A DNA stretch of 64,000 nt, taken from NCBI GenBank assembly GCA_023525975.1, contig CM042028.1, positions 74,833,501 through 74,897,500 on the forward strand, read 5' to 3'. The position numbers and the translations under genes were made by a program. Shown one piece after another: positions 43,615-55,200 of the stretch; position 1 is the stretch's first letter, and the number at the start of each line of letters is the position of its first letter. The notes under the pieces are model-generated. The model saw only the letters and a program-made list of their open reading frames with translations. It did not search any database and was not told where the DNA came from. Source of the stretch: Smallanthus sonchifolius (Eukaryota; Streptophyta; Magnoliopsida; Asterales; Asteraceae).

Positions 43615-43744
43615 TAAAACTTCAGACATCCAAGGAAGGAGCAAAACAGCATTAGCTCTCAAGCCTGGCGAAGGCGAAAGCTCTTAGGCGGCCACTGCGA
43701 ATGTTTCTGAGAAACAAGCCTTCAGATTATCATCACCAGTTCAA
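43615..43744 (-). ncRNA. U14 small nucleolar RNA, copy B
   Basis: U14 is a conserved box C/D snoRNA needed for 18S rRNA processing in the nucleolus. On the minus strand: box C GTGATGA (43730-43736), ACATTCGCAGT (the 18S-pairing domain A), a GC-rich middle with CTTTCGCCTTCGCC, TTCCTTGGATG (domain B), and box D TCTGA. The ends can form a short stem (AACT with AGTT). About 100 nt are nearly identical to copy A. The spacing and both rRNA-pairing blocks are conserved. Confidence 0.9.
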
Positions 43745-43762
43745 ACAATAAATATCCATCCA

Positions 43763-43900
43763 AATCTCCCACCCATAAATGATCAGCAACTTACTAACGA
43801 ATTTGCCGACAAAGTGAGAGGGTGGATTGAATCTCAGGGGATTAGATTACATTCCATCCGTAAAGCAATCAGAAATTTGCAAAAGGGGCAGACGATCCCC
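43763..43900 (-). ncRNA. Possible H/ACA-like RNA between the U14 copies
   Basis: On the minus strand, two hairpins follow each other. The first (43900-43837) is closed by GGGGAT with ATCCCC and the second (43825-43769) by CCACCC with GGGTGG. The hinge TGAGATTCAAT is only a poor H box, and the tail has AGA rather than ACA. The position in the cluster makes a small RNA plausible, but it is not proved. Confidence 0.35.
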
Positions 43901-43943
43901 AATTTTAAATTTACATATAAAAAGATTGATAAAATGTGTAGAA

Positions 43944-44077
43944 GGGGATCTCAGACATCCAAGGAAGGATAGAGCAACACGAGCTCTCAAGCCTGGCGAA
44001 GGCGAAAGCTCAATCAGGCGGCCACTGCGAATGTTCGTGAGAAACAAGCCTTAAAGATCTTCATCATCGATTACCCC
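43944..44077 (-). ncRNA. U14 small nucleolar RNA, copy A
   Basis: On the minus strand: box C ATGATGA (44061-44067), ACATTCGCAGT, TTCCTTGGATG and box D CTGA (43951-43954). The ends pair as GGGG-ATC with GATCCCC. This copy is closest to the promoter and has the better terminal stem. The short reading frames that cover it on both strands are artefacts. Confidence 0.92.
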
Positions 44078-44173
44078 AACACGTATTAATTGAGAAATAA
44101 AAAAACAAAATCGATGCAAATATAAGAAAAATCAAGAGTGTTGGCTGGAAGATGGATTGATGTTTATTGGTAA

Positions 44174-44250
44174 TTAGGGTTTGGATAATATGAAGATTGT
44201 TAAGCAGTCGTGATGTTATATAGAGGGGGTTTCGGGAATTAGGGTTTCTG
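44174..44250 (-). promoter_or_regulatory. Promoter of the snoRNA cluster: TATA box and telo-boxes
   Basis: On the minus strand a TATATAA box lies at 44222-44216, about 140 bases before copy A. Telo-boxes AAACCCTAA lie at 44247-44239 (upstream of TATA) and 44182-44174 (downstream). This pairing is typical of plant snoRNA and ribosomal protein genes, and points to one RNA polymerase II precursor for all the small RNAs here. Confidence 0.65.
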
Positions 44251-44758
44251 GGGTGAGAGATGAGATGACGGCGGCGTTTATTTTTTCTTTTTCTTTTTCT
44301 TTTTCATAAAAAATCAAGTTATGTATTTGGTTGGTTTGGTCATACATATTTATTTAGATTATTTGGTTTTTGTTTTGTTATAGGATTTGGTTATAATAAT
44401 AACTTTGTTTTAAAAAAAAAATATATTAAGTCTATATAAATGAGTATTTTACCAATTGATTATTTTTTATTTTTTTACCGGTTATATGTTTTGAAATTTG
44501 GGATCGATTTATCTTATTAATCCTGAATTTATTCACCTTTTTAATAATCAATGTTTAATGTTCATTAACATTGGAGTTCTAAGTTAATGAAACAAATGTA
44601 CTAATTGGCTTTGAAGAACTCCCATGATAGTTTTTATTTTCTGAACAGCGGGCCCGTTCCCAATAAATTAAGTATTCGGCTCGACATAAGAAAAATGTCC
44701 TCATTCCCTCTCAATGTGCACGTATATAAAAAATTCAATAATACAGCGATAATTGTAA
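44251..44758. other. Intergenic upstream of the snoRNA cluster
   Basis: A TTTTTC microsatellite lies near 44281-44307. No gene was seen. Confidence 0.45.
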
Positions 44759-45198
44759 TCTATATTATTTAATAAATAAATGTTTTTTCATGTCACGTGT
44801 CACCTGCATATTTATTCTCATTATTTTTTTCCCGCCTCTTTCTCTTATTAAATACAAATCTATCTTTTAATAATAGTATATATTTTTAAATAAAATACTA
44901 AGTATACTAATAAAACATATTTATTTTAAATTATCCCTTATTATAAGAAACTTTGAAATCTAATTATGTAACTTTTATTTTCAATCAAATAGTAAATGAA
45001 AGTCAAATTATATTAAATAGTAATTAACGTATTTTCGAAATTCAATTATATATTAATTTTTACATATTTTGAATTTTGTTTTCTATCTTTAGTATATATG
45101 TAATATATTTTTACACATGTAAAATATATACATAGAGATTTAAGAATTTTATACACTGATATTTTTCACTCCGTGTATAGACACGGGTTCTAAGCTAG
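44759..45198 (+). mobile_element. Non-autonomous Helitron
   Basis: It starts TCTATATTATTTAATAAATA after an A and ends with CCGTGTATAGACACGGG (a hairpin), TTCTAAG and CTAG before a T. It is 440 bp without helicase. Confidence 0.84.
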
Positions 45199-45510
45199 TT
45201 AAAATAATAAAGAAAATAAAATTACTATAGAAAAGTATCTAGTTATATACTTAGATACTTAAAAAAAAATTGCCCCTAAATTTTATAAAATTGTTCAGAT
45301 TTTATAAGTTATTTCATTTTTTTTGTAATATATATATAAAAATAAATAAAAAATTATAGATAATTGATAAATTTAATTGCTGGAAACTGAAATTCTACAA
45401 GATAGAATACCCAATTCGTGATGGGTTAATCTCCAAATACAAAGGTATAGATACCCAATTTAGAGAACATAAAACATCGACCCTTAAAACTAGATAAATC
45501 TGAGAATTAA

Positions 45511-45791
45511 CGCTGTGTTTTCGAGTTTACTAAAGGGAAGAAAAGAAAAAAAATGATTCATTCCCCTTCTGTTCTTTTTCATTCTTTTCTTTTCTCTTAA
45601 AATCTCTCCAGTTTGGGAGGATGAAGATAAGGCTTGTTTTCTCTTCATTTCCCTCCATTTTCTTTCTTAAAAAAAACTTCGGAACACTCTTCATCTCATT
45701 TCCTTTCTTTCCCACCTTAAAAAAAACTCTGAAACAAGGTTTCCTTCCCCTTACTTTTTTCCCTCCTTAAATGAGACACAGTAACACAGCG
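45511..45791. mobile_element. Tourist-type MITE inside the old LTR
   Basis: TAA flanks both ends (45508-45510 and 45792-45794). Inverted ends CGCTGTGTT and (reverse complement) CGCTGTGTT are identical over nine bases. The other LTR lacks it, which proves it is an insertion. Confidence 0.87.
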
Positions 45792-46093
45792 TAAAAGACC
45801 TAAACATCAAGTAGTTTTTCCCCACTCCTCCACCTCGTGAATTCTAGGATCTTCACCCACAATTCCTGAATTTTTTTGCTTTCTTTCCCACCACACAACA
45901 CCAATAGGGTCTGACCCGACCCAGTTTGACCCTGACCCGTTATTGGTTTCGTATCAATAATGCCTGCCCCAAAAGACGACTTGTCCTCAAGTCAATAAGA
46001 AGGAAGTTGGCCCGTTAGTAGCTCGTAGTTTTTCCCAAGCGATAAGCATCTCCAAAATTGGGTAACCAGCTGCTGACACCGATCCCGTAGAAT

Positions 46094-49017
46094 TATCACA
46101 CCCTGAAATTCCACAGCGGGTTACCCGCGGGTTGTGACTGTCAAGGATCATCAGTCCTGGTCATTTCGAACGACCTCTAAATGGTTTTCGAAAAGACTTT
46201 CCGTTTGAACATCATACAAGAATAAATAAGTAATACATAGTTTGAAAATGCGGAAAGTAAAGTGCGGAAACATAAGTAATGTAGCAAAATACAGAAGCAT
46301 AATAAATTAGGTTCCCATAAACCTAGCTTCTAAATGAAAACATGAAATGCGACTCCAGACATGCAATCCTAGTCCATGCGTGAATGCTTAGCGACCAGAG
46401 ATAAACATGCTTAAAAGTGTCAACACAGGGTTGGTGAGTTCACATGTTAAGTAACAGAAACAGAAATGAAAACAGTGTAACAGTACGTATGTATACTAGT
46501 GATTCGATTGTTGATCAGACAATAAACAATAAGTATATAAGCAACACCGAAACCGAAGCTCAACGAAGGAATGCAGAAACTAGCATTTTGCCTCTTACGT
46601 GCCCAACACACAATGGATCAGGTCAATTATGCACCCGTTTGACTCCCAGTCAGAGTTACTGCGACTAACCCGGGTGGGGGTTGTTAAACCCAATAGTACT
46701 ATTCATGAATCACCTCTCTTTGTGTAATAATTAACGGTTTGAATATGAGAGGACTTTACGTGCAGGAAATGCACCCACTTATATATATATCAAAGTGAAA
46801 TCAAAGTAATAATCATACGGCTAATGTATATCCCCCAAATGGAAAAGTAAGTAAAATGGGGCCGTGAAAACTCACCTGGTAATGCGGTGAATGAAGAATG
46901 AAAGCAACAAGAGAAATCTAGTAAATCTGGATAACCGACCTAACCGAGCCCTAGGAATAGTAAGGCTATAAGGTCTATGAAAGTAAACATGGTTTATGTA
47001 ACCACATTCATCCAAACGACTCAACGTTGAAAGGTTACATTGACGTTTTGAAAAGGTTTGACCAAAGTTGACCGAGGGTTGACCAAGTTTGACTAAATTT
47101 GACCAAGTTTGACTAATGTTGATCAATGTTGACCAATGTTGACTAATGTTGACTAATGTTGACCAATGTTGAAGTCATGTACAAATAACACATAAGTAAC
47201 ATATAAGTAGTACATATGTAACACATAAGTAACATATAAGTAATACTTAAGTAACATATGAGTCATACTTTGTGACATAACATACATGTTTCAATTAGTT
47301 GCATAAGTAATTAACATGTGACAAGTAACATGGCATTTGTACATCTTCATTGTATATTTCATACATGTTAACCATTTATACACATAAGTCATGTCATTAT
47401 ATTAATAACCTATTTACATTATTTCAATCCATTTGCAACAAGTAGCATAACATGTTATTTCTATACCATAGTTCTTAACATTGCAAAGTTTCCCTTTTTA
47501 GGCAATTAGGGTTTTAATGCACCTTAGGTGTCATGGATCAACTAAACAAATGATACATGAAATAATACTAGTAACATACCATAAACATGATCTTACATAT
47601 ACACTTTCTATTTCAAGCAAAGTTGAAGTTCACAAACTAAAAAAGTTTCCTTATTTAGCAATTTCCTCCAAAACATGTCATAATACCATTCCAAATTACA
47701 TATTCTTGCACAAGTCATTTATTCATATAGTAATAAAGCCATTTAACTCATTTTAAACATTTATAACCTACACATACAAAATATGAACAATTAAAGTTTC
47801 CTTTTTAGGAAAGTGGTCCAAACGACCTTCTACACATGTGCAAATTCCAAAAACTCTTTCTAACCCTTTAATATATGTTATAGAACCATATTAGCATGCT
47901 TTCATCCATTAAAACCTTATAACACAAAATATGACAAAATAAAGTTTCCTTATATAGCAAGTCGACCATAACCTACTGTAAAACAACATTTCAACAAAAA
48001 AAAATCATATTTCCTACTCATGCTACTAATATAAGCACCATTTAAACTCTTAAACATACCATACACTCATTTATGCAAAATCTCAAACAATAAAGTTTCC
48101 TTAAATAGAAACGGGCATATAACAACATAAACAAGTATTTCAAACCATAAAATGTGCATATATGTGTCAACAACCTTATATTATGAATTAGTTAAAAACA
48201 CGTATTTAGACACTTGTAACAAGGAAAATCGTGTGGATATATGTGTACCACCATATGGCCGAAAAAATGAAAGAAATGGTGGATGAACACTTACAAACTT
48301 CAAGTATGATGATAGAATAGGAGTGTTGATGCCTTGAATCACCCTTGAATAGCTCTTATAATACTTGGATTGCTTGAACAACTCTTATAATACTTGGATT
48401 GCTTGAACAACTTTGAAATGGATGGAGGCTAGAGGGGGGGGGGGGGGGCGAATGAAAGAGAGAGAGGGGGAGAGATTAGGTTTAGGGTTTTTGGTGGAAA
48501 TGAGGGATTAGAGGTCTTAAGGGAGTTTTAGTGAAATGCTAATGGGCTTGTACATCCCTTTATGGCTTTTAGTAAAATAAATGGGCTCCTAATGGATTTT
48601 AATTAGTAAAGAGCTGAATTTTATAAGCCCAGGTATAAATTCATTATTCTTATAAAATCCCATTTAGTGTTGTTGGCACATATCGCGTATCCGCTTAAAA
48701 AACGATAAAATAAAAGTTGCTCTAAAAATTCCGGAAAATTTCATATAAGCATGAAATATTGAATCACAATATTACATGTAATTTATACCCATCAAATATA
48801 TTTCTAAATATTATTTCTAATATTCATTAATGTTCGTGTGACAGGACGCGTGTGTGCATCGGTAATCCGCCCGATTACCGATGCATGAAATGAAACGAAT
48901 GGACTTGCTATATGAAATATGTATTTAATTATTCTATAATTAAGTATGATGCAAAAATCACGTGAATTCAAGTAATAGTCGGGTATGGATATTAACCTGA
49001 ATTTGTCAGGTGTCACA
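46094..49017 (-). mobile_element. Large solo LTR (2.9 kb) with 5-bp target duplication
   Basis: AGAAT flanks both sides (46089-46093 and 49018-49022). On the minus strand it starts TGTGACACCTGAC and ends CAGGGTGTGATA, where the last two bases should be CA. No coding domains lie inside. The length and text resemble LTRs of Tekay-type elements. Recombination between two LTRs must have removed the interior. Confidence 0.82.
47038..47275. repeat. Minisatellites inside the solo LTR
   Basis: From 47038 to 47172, GTTTGACCAA and ATGTTGACTA units of about 10-12 bp repeat more than ten times. From 47184 to 47275, ACATAAGTAACATAT units follow. A run of about 17 G lies near 48434-48449. Confidence 0.85.
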
Positions 49018-49022
49018 AGAAT

Positions 49023-50179
49023 GGTCAAGCACAAAGCCTTTGCATGACCATTTAAACACCTCTGAGATAGGAAAATGAAGTTTCCCAAAAATCAACTTAT
49101 CTACCCAATATATTAATGGTAGAGAATTCATAAAATATTCCAATAACACCCCTATTGTGGATAAGATATTGTCCTTTCCCACATTTGAATACGAAAGCCT
49201 CCCAGAAAGTGAGCCCTCAAAAGACCCACCAGTTTGAATTTGATTTTTAAGTTGAACCCTGATTGCATCTCTCTCCTCAGAAGCCCAAAACAACATAAAC
49301 TTCTCTTCACCAATCTCCCCTTCAAGTGTACTCGACTTGTTGCTCAAAACACCAATATCTGATTTCGTCACTCCTTCAACCGAACTTTGCTCCTTCATAA
49401 ACAGGTTCAAGTCTCTCCCCAAACCATGGAGTTTCTCCAGCCTTTTTCAATTAAACTCTGCCATACGACGCTCGATTGTCTCTTTGAGCAGAATCATGTT
49501 GAGGGATTGCAAACTGAGAAGTTTCTCGAAAACAACATCATCCATGGTTTCATGTTGGTCTTTAGAGGGTTTGTTGTTTTGGTTTGCTTTCATTTTCTCC
49601 ATCGTACTATCCTCCGCCACCGTGTCCTTCCCATCATCATCATCTGCTTATTCACAGTTACAGTCATCTCCCATCACCTCATCACCCATCAGTCTATTCC
49701 CACCAACTTCCATATCCAGATTGGATCCAATGTGGTCCCCTTGTGAAGGCAATCACATTTACTAGTAGTCAACACTTCTGACTTTATGCGAATGGCTTCA
49801 TATTCGTGGCACCTGGAGGGTGTTCCATACATCCGAGCCTTGATTGCTTCAACATCGTCCTTTAAGGGTTGCAAAAATAACATCTAATCGTGCTGCAATT
49901 TCTGCTAACTGGACAGCAATCGGATCAAGTCTTGAACCTCCCATTGTGATCTAACTTTGTGCGAATGGCTTCATATTCGTGGCACCTGGAGGGTGTTCCA
50001 TACATCCGAACCTTGGTTGCTTCAACATCGTCCTTCAAAGGTTGCAAAAATAACATCTAATCGTGCCGCAATTTCTGTTAACTGGACAACAATCGGACCA
50101 GGTCTTGAACCTCCCATTGTGATCTGACTATTCTAGGTTTGAACCATCTTCACTTCGATTTCCCGACAATGGAACCAAA
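49023..50179 (-). pseudogene. Remaining internal part of the old LTR retrotransposon
   Basis: Broken minus-strand frames follow the primer-site junction: near 50120 one starts MGGSRPGPIVVQLTEIAARL, and another at 49883-49689 encodes LQPLKDDVEAIKARMYGTPS. These fit a gag-like start but not a family I can name. The segment 49781-49953 is repeated at 49954-50126 (173 bp), with scattered differences. Confidence 0.55.
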
Positions 50180-50487
50180 TGATAGAACCCAGGAATCAAA
50201 CAAAGGTAAGTGATATATTTAATTGCTGGAAACTGAAATATTACAAGATAGATCGTAGAAGACACCCAATTTAGATAACATAAAACATTGACCCCTAAAA
50301 CCAGATAATTATTGAAATTAAAAGACCTAAACACTAGGCAGTTTTCCTCCACTCCTCCACTCCGGAACTCTAGGATCTTCCCCCTAATTCCTGAATTTTT
50401 TTGTTTTCTTTCCCGCCACACACTACTAAATGGGTTTGACCGGACCCAATTTAACCCTGACCCAGTATTGGGTTCGTATAAGAGTTG

Positions 50488-51090
50488 CACCAATTTTCCT
50501 ATTGAATGAATTTTAGGTTAGACATGTGCTTGACACAGATGAATGAACTTAAATATCTTCAATGGTCTTTCTTAAAGAAACATTCAGCCTCTTGAAGGCC
50601 ACCGATGCAACGAACCAAAATCCAAAACAAAATATTATTGTCTAAATAATATTGTAAGGGTGAATATTGGATTAAAGCTAAAGGGTTAAAGTCTTAAATA
50701 AATTACGAATCTTTTTGATTTAAAAAGGAGAATTAAGAAGTGTAGGGAGTATTGTGTAAATTCAAATAGAACGGATAGGCAACATATCAAAGAGATACAG
50801 AAAAACCACTCTTCGAACCGTAAGACTGTTTTAGATTGAATCTAGGATACATAAACACCACCTAAATTCAATATTAGTATCAAAAGAACAATATTCAAAC
50901 TTGCCAAACTTTAATTAGCAATGGAAAGAACAAGTAAACCAAAATTTGAAGGTAAAAAAAACGTCACAATCTGTTTTCATCATGCACCTGCGTAACTTTA
51001 CATAGGGAAAATAAATGCTACCCACGTGGGAATTGAAAATGCAACTGCTACCCACTAATGAAACAAAAACATAAAATAAAGTGTTACATT
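50488..51090. other. Intergenic, nothing recognised
   Basis: AT-rich DNA with no supported gene. Confidence 0.4.
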
Positions 51091-51300
51091 GTTTTTTTTA
51101 AACGGTAGCACCTAGATATTATAGGATAATTGAGTTTTTCTGTGGTAACAGTTAGAACATACAGGGCAGCTCACCACAGGAGGAACCCCTAACTGGGTAA
51201 ACCCCCTGACCTGGTCACATACCATTTTTTGCTGTTGTCAGGATTCGAACCCAAAACCTACACTATGGAAAGTCTTGGGCTACCATTGCACCAAATGACC
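51091..51300 (-). mobile_element. tRNA-derived SINE, full length
   Basis: On the minus strand, TTTGGTGCAATGGTAGCCC (A box) and GGGTTCGAATCC (B box) open the element. The body and an A run follow. The body matches the truncated copy at 12042-12216. Confidence 0.85.
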
Positions 51301-52200
51301 AACGTCAATTAAATCTAATACGTCCTCATTTACATAGAACAAAAAAACAGGATCTACTATAAGTGCTAGATAGTGAAAATAAAACGAAGGGAAAATGCAA
51401 AAATTAACGTAGAGGGCAACGTGGGTGTGCATGCAATACATGAGACCATTCTTTAGCCACCTTGGCGGGTAATCCTATTGACCCATGTTGTTGGTGCAGT
51501 TCCGCTTACCCGAAACTTGGTGAGTCGTCTAACCCATCGCCAACGGCTAGTGATTCATGGTTGCTAACATTTTAAAACGAGAAACTATCTACTACGTGTA
51601 TTTTACATTAAAGTAGACAAATTTGTAATCAAGGATTATTTGCAATCTTCAAAGATAGATATGAAAAAAATAGTCAAATCATCTTGATTAACCTCTAAAA
51701 CAAACAAAACTTGCTAAACATCGTCATAGATATTCATGATCTATGGCCTTAATCTAAAAGAAAATAACACATATTTTTATAGCCCTTGATCTAAAAAAAG
51801 AAAGATAACACTAGTACTTATTTACTACTATTAAAAAACAATTGAGGTTTTCTAGACATACATAAAATCTATACATACTAATAAATAAAGATTTTAGATT
51901 GTCACATGTCACTCCCTCATGCCTTCTCACATTGGTTTTTTCGCCTCTTTCTCCTAATAAATACGTCTTTTTTTTATTAAATAGTAATATATTATAAATA
52001 TATTATTAAAGACCCTAATACTAATTATATTAAATAAGACAATATATAATAGGAAATCAAAATATAACTAACTAAAAAAATACTAACTCGTAATATACAC
52101 ACATTTCTACTTGATATATTTTAAGACGATCATAATAGTCTGACAAATTACGACGTATTTATAAATTTATAAGTTTTATCTTTTCAGTATCATGACGAAG
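51301..52200. other. Intergenic, with a Helitron-like 5' end
   Basis: TCTATACATACTAATAAATA at about 51868 followed by GTCACATGTCACTCC resembles the 5' ends of the Helitrons above, but I found no 3' end. The rest is unassigned, and the last part is probably promoter of the next gene. Confidence 0.4.
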
Positions 52201-52297
52201 GAAAGTAAAAACTAAAGAGGTGGGGTTTTTGACATTCAGGTGACCGTCGATGACTATTACATCCGAACGGCCCTAATTTACATCGCCGGTGAATCAA

Positions 52298-55200
52298 ATG
52301 AAAATCCAGGGCGACGTGAAGCTTCAATCGCTGTTTCATTCATTCAAACATGGATTCAGAACCATTTCTCATAACGCCCATTGGGTGACGTCATCTAGGG
52401 TTCAGATCTCTCTAGCAAGCAGTATCATCAGCGTTGCTGGTTTGATTTTAGCTTTTAGAGATGGCCGAGGAAGGAGAGGGTTCAACAATTTGTTATTATC
52501 GTGGTCGGCGTCGTCGGAGAACGAATCTTCGCCGGTGGTTGCCGGATTGCAAAATTTGGGCAACAATTGCTTTTTAAATGTGGTTTTGCAGGTATTATGA
52601 TTTATTAATCGTTAACACTTATTAATTCGATGATATTTTTATCAATTTTGGATTGGAAATTTTTTAGGGTTTGGCTAGCTGTTCTTGTTTTCTGAATTCT
52701 CTCCAAAAGATTGTGGAGGAGTTTGAAGGTTTATCAGAGGGTGAACAAATTGGGGATATGCCACTTGCTGTGTCTTTGAATGCTCTATTGCAAGGTATCA
52801 ATAAAATTAAGGCAAATTGGATTTTAATAATCTAAATTATAACATGTTGGTCGATAATAATTCATACCGACAAAAATTTGACTAGTGACAATCATAACTT
52901 TCACTTTCGTTGTCAAAAGCATTCCAATTAGTATAATCTATCGTAAATTTACGCTTGATATATATGACGCCATGATGACGCAATGATGACTATGAACGAA
53001 ATAAAGAAACGTAGAAGCAAAATTGAATGGAAATCAAGTGTAAATCTATGATGATTATACTCCTGGATTGCCCTTGACAACAAAAGTAAAAGTTAGGGTT
53101 GTCACCGATCAAATTGACAGTATGGAATATTATAGGCCAATGGGTCGTTTGGATTATTAAAATCCAAGTTGCCTAAAATTAGTCATTTATTTAGATTTGG
53201 TATCTAATTTATTGGTTTGTTGTAGTAATTTCAGAATGTGCTTGTATGTGAATTTAATTTAATTAGTAATCTGAACAAAGAATTAAGAAAATTATAAAAT
53301 ATCATCAAATACAACAATGAAAAAAACAATTTGATATGCAACAAAGTTAAAGTTCTTTATAAAAATTGTTTTATTTTATGCGATCAACTAACAGGCTGAT
53401 GTTCTTTTGTAGAATTATGTGTCGTTCGGCATGAACACATAGTATTAAGCCCGCGAAAAGTGATGCTTGCAATGTCTCATTATACACCAAATTTCAACCT
53501 GACTAGCCAGCAGGTTTGACTATTGTCACTAACAAATTGCCTTGTTTTGTGATATATTGTTTGACGTATTAACTTTTGTTCAGGATGCAGAAGAAGCATT
53601 AGCACACATGTTGTCTTCTTTAAGAGAAGAATGCTCAGAATACTTTGCAACGAATCATAGTTCTCTAGCTGTTGCAACTGCCTCGAGTAACCGCGTTCTT
53701 ACACTAGAGAGACGGGTTGCTTTTAGTGAGCTTGAAAGATGGAGTCAAAGTTTTCTTGGACCATTTAATGGGATTATTGGCAGCGTTTTAACTTGCAAAA
53801 GCTGTTCGTTTCAGGTTGAATGGTACTTCTGTTTTCTTTCTTTTTCAGTAATCACTGCTTTCTTTTAATCTAATTGCGTTAGCAGTAGAGGTGGCAAAAC
53901 GAGTGGGTTGGGTAACGAGTCAATAACTTAGCACTTTTTGTCCAAAAACTATTATTTTTTCTTAAAATAATTAGTTTTCACCAATTCTAAATAAAAATAC
54001 ACTTTGGGTGACTTTGACCAGTTTTCTTTCATGCTGTATTTATTGATTTTACCCGTTTGATATAAAACGTTTCATTTTTTATACATTACATACTACAAGA
54101 AGTGGATAATTTAAATGTTTCATGTTTTATTTCTTTTGCAGATTTCTCTGGATTTTCAGTTCTTCAATTGCTTGTACCTTTCACCACCTACATATGGTGG
54201 TGGTTCTATTGTACGTAAAATTAATATTTATCTTATTGGATCTTCTTGTTATATATGCTTCAAGATTGATGAGCAAAACTAACATATACTTTTTTTGTCT
54301 CAGATGCCCGGATGCTCCATAAAGGATTGCTTGAAGCAATTTTTTGTTGCAGAACAGCTTGAAAATTACTTTTGCACTTATTGTTGGCATACGACTGCAC
54401 TAAAATTTTCATTTCTGTTGAATAAAAATGAGGTGAGTTCTATAAAATTTGTTGTCATCCCAAAAAATTATTAATATTTATATATTGGTTAGTTATTTCA
54501 TCTTTCATCAAGACAGCTAAAAGACACTCGACTGTAAGTTTGATACTAAAACTCAAGTTCACAACGTAGACAACTAAAAGCACTCGAATGTTGAAAGGAA
54601 ATTGAAGTTAATAGCTTTCTATATTGATCACTTATTTCATCTTTCATCGATCTTACAGACCAAGGAAGAATGAGATCGATCATGGATCTATCTACAGAAT
54701 CATCAAATATATTATGCTTCAAATTATATAGTAATTTATTTTCAGAGAAAAATGATGGTATATTTTTAGAGGAAAAAAGAATTTAAAAAGAGAAGCCAAA
54801 ATTATGGATGATGTCATATTGAGAATATTTACCTGTTATTCTCGTAGAGTCTTCCGCGGCTAGAGAACACGATTAGCGTGATTACAGCCAGTGTTGTAAA
54901 AATCGCGCCTAGGCGCCGATTAATCGCTAGGCGCTCGGCTAAGGAGGAATTTTGGGCCTAGGCGGTCCTAGGCGGGCCTAGGCGGTCCTAGGCGGGCAGA
55001 TTCCGGTGAACATTCCGGCGAAAACCTGAAATTTCCGGCGAAAACCTGAACTTTCCGGCCAAATTCCGGCGAAAACCTTTGGTGTGGTTTAAAAATGAAC
55101 ATTTTTATAAAAATTACATATAAAAATGTGTGTATATATATAAAAAACTGAAAATTACATATAAAAATTATAATCCGATTAATCCCGCCTAGGCCCCGAT

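Larger units (their letters stand above)
45365..50487 (-). mobile_element. Degraded LTR retrotransposon with nested insertions
   Basis: The left LTR (45365-45965, once a 281-bp MITE is subtracted) and right LTR (50180-50487) share TTTAATTGCTGGAAACTGAAA, AAAAGACCTAAACA, CCTGAATTTTTTTG and GACCCGTTATTGG-like words in the same order. At the right LTR's inner end, the minus strand reads TATCATTTGGTTCCATTGTC, a primer-site-like junction. Near the left LTR, CTTTTGGGGCAGGC looks like a polypurine tract. The interior is mostly lost; 49018-50179 remains with a 173-bp tandem duplication. Confidence 0.75.

Noticed and set aside
43827..44054. 75-residue plus-strand and 66-residue minus-strand frames
   Set aside because: They cover U14 copy A and its spacer; the sequence is explained by the snoRNA.
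47038..47275. CRISPR-like array
   Set aside because: Units are short, contiguous and without unique spacers, inside a plant LTR; it is a minisatellite.
49337..49765. 119-142-residue plus-strand frames
   Set aside because: They are antisense to the retrotransposon remnant and rich in Ser/His from repeats.
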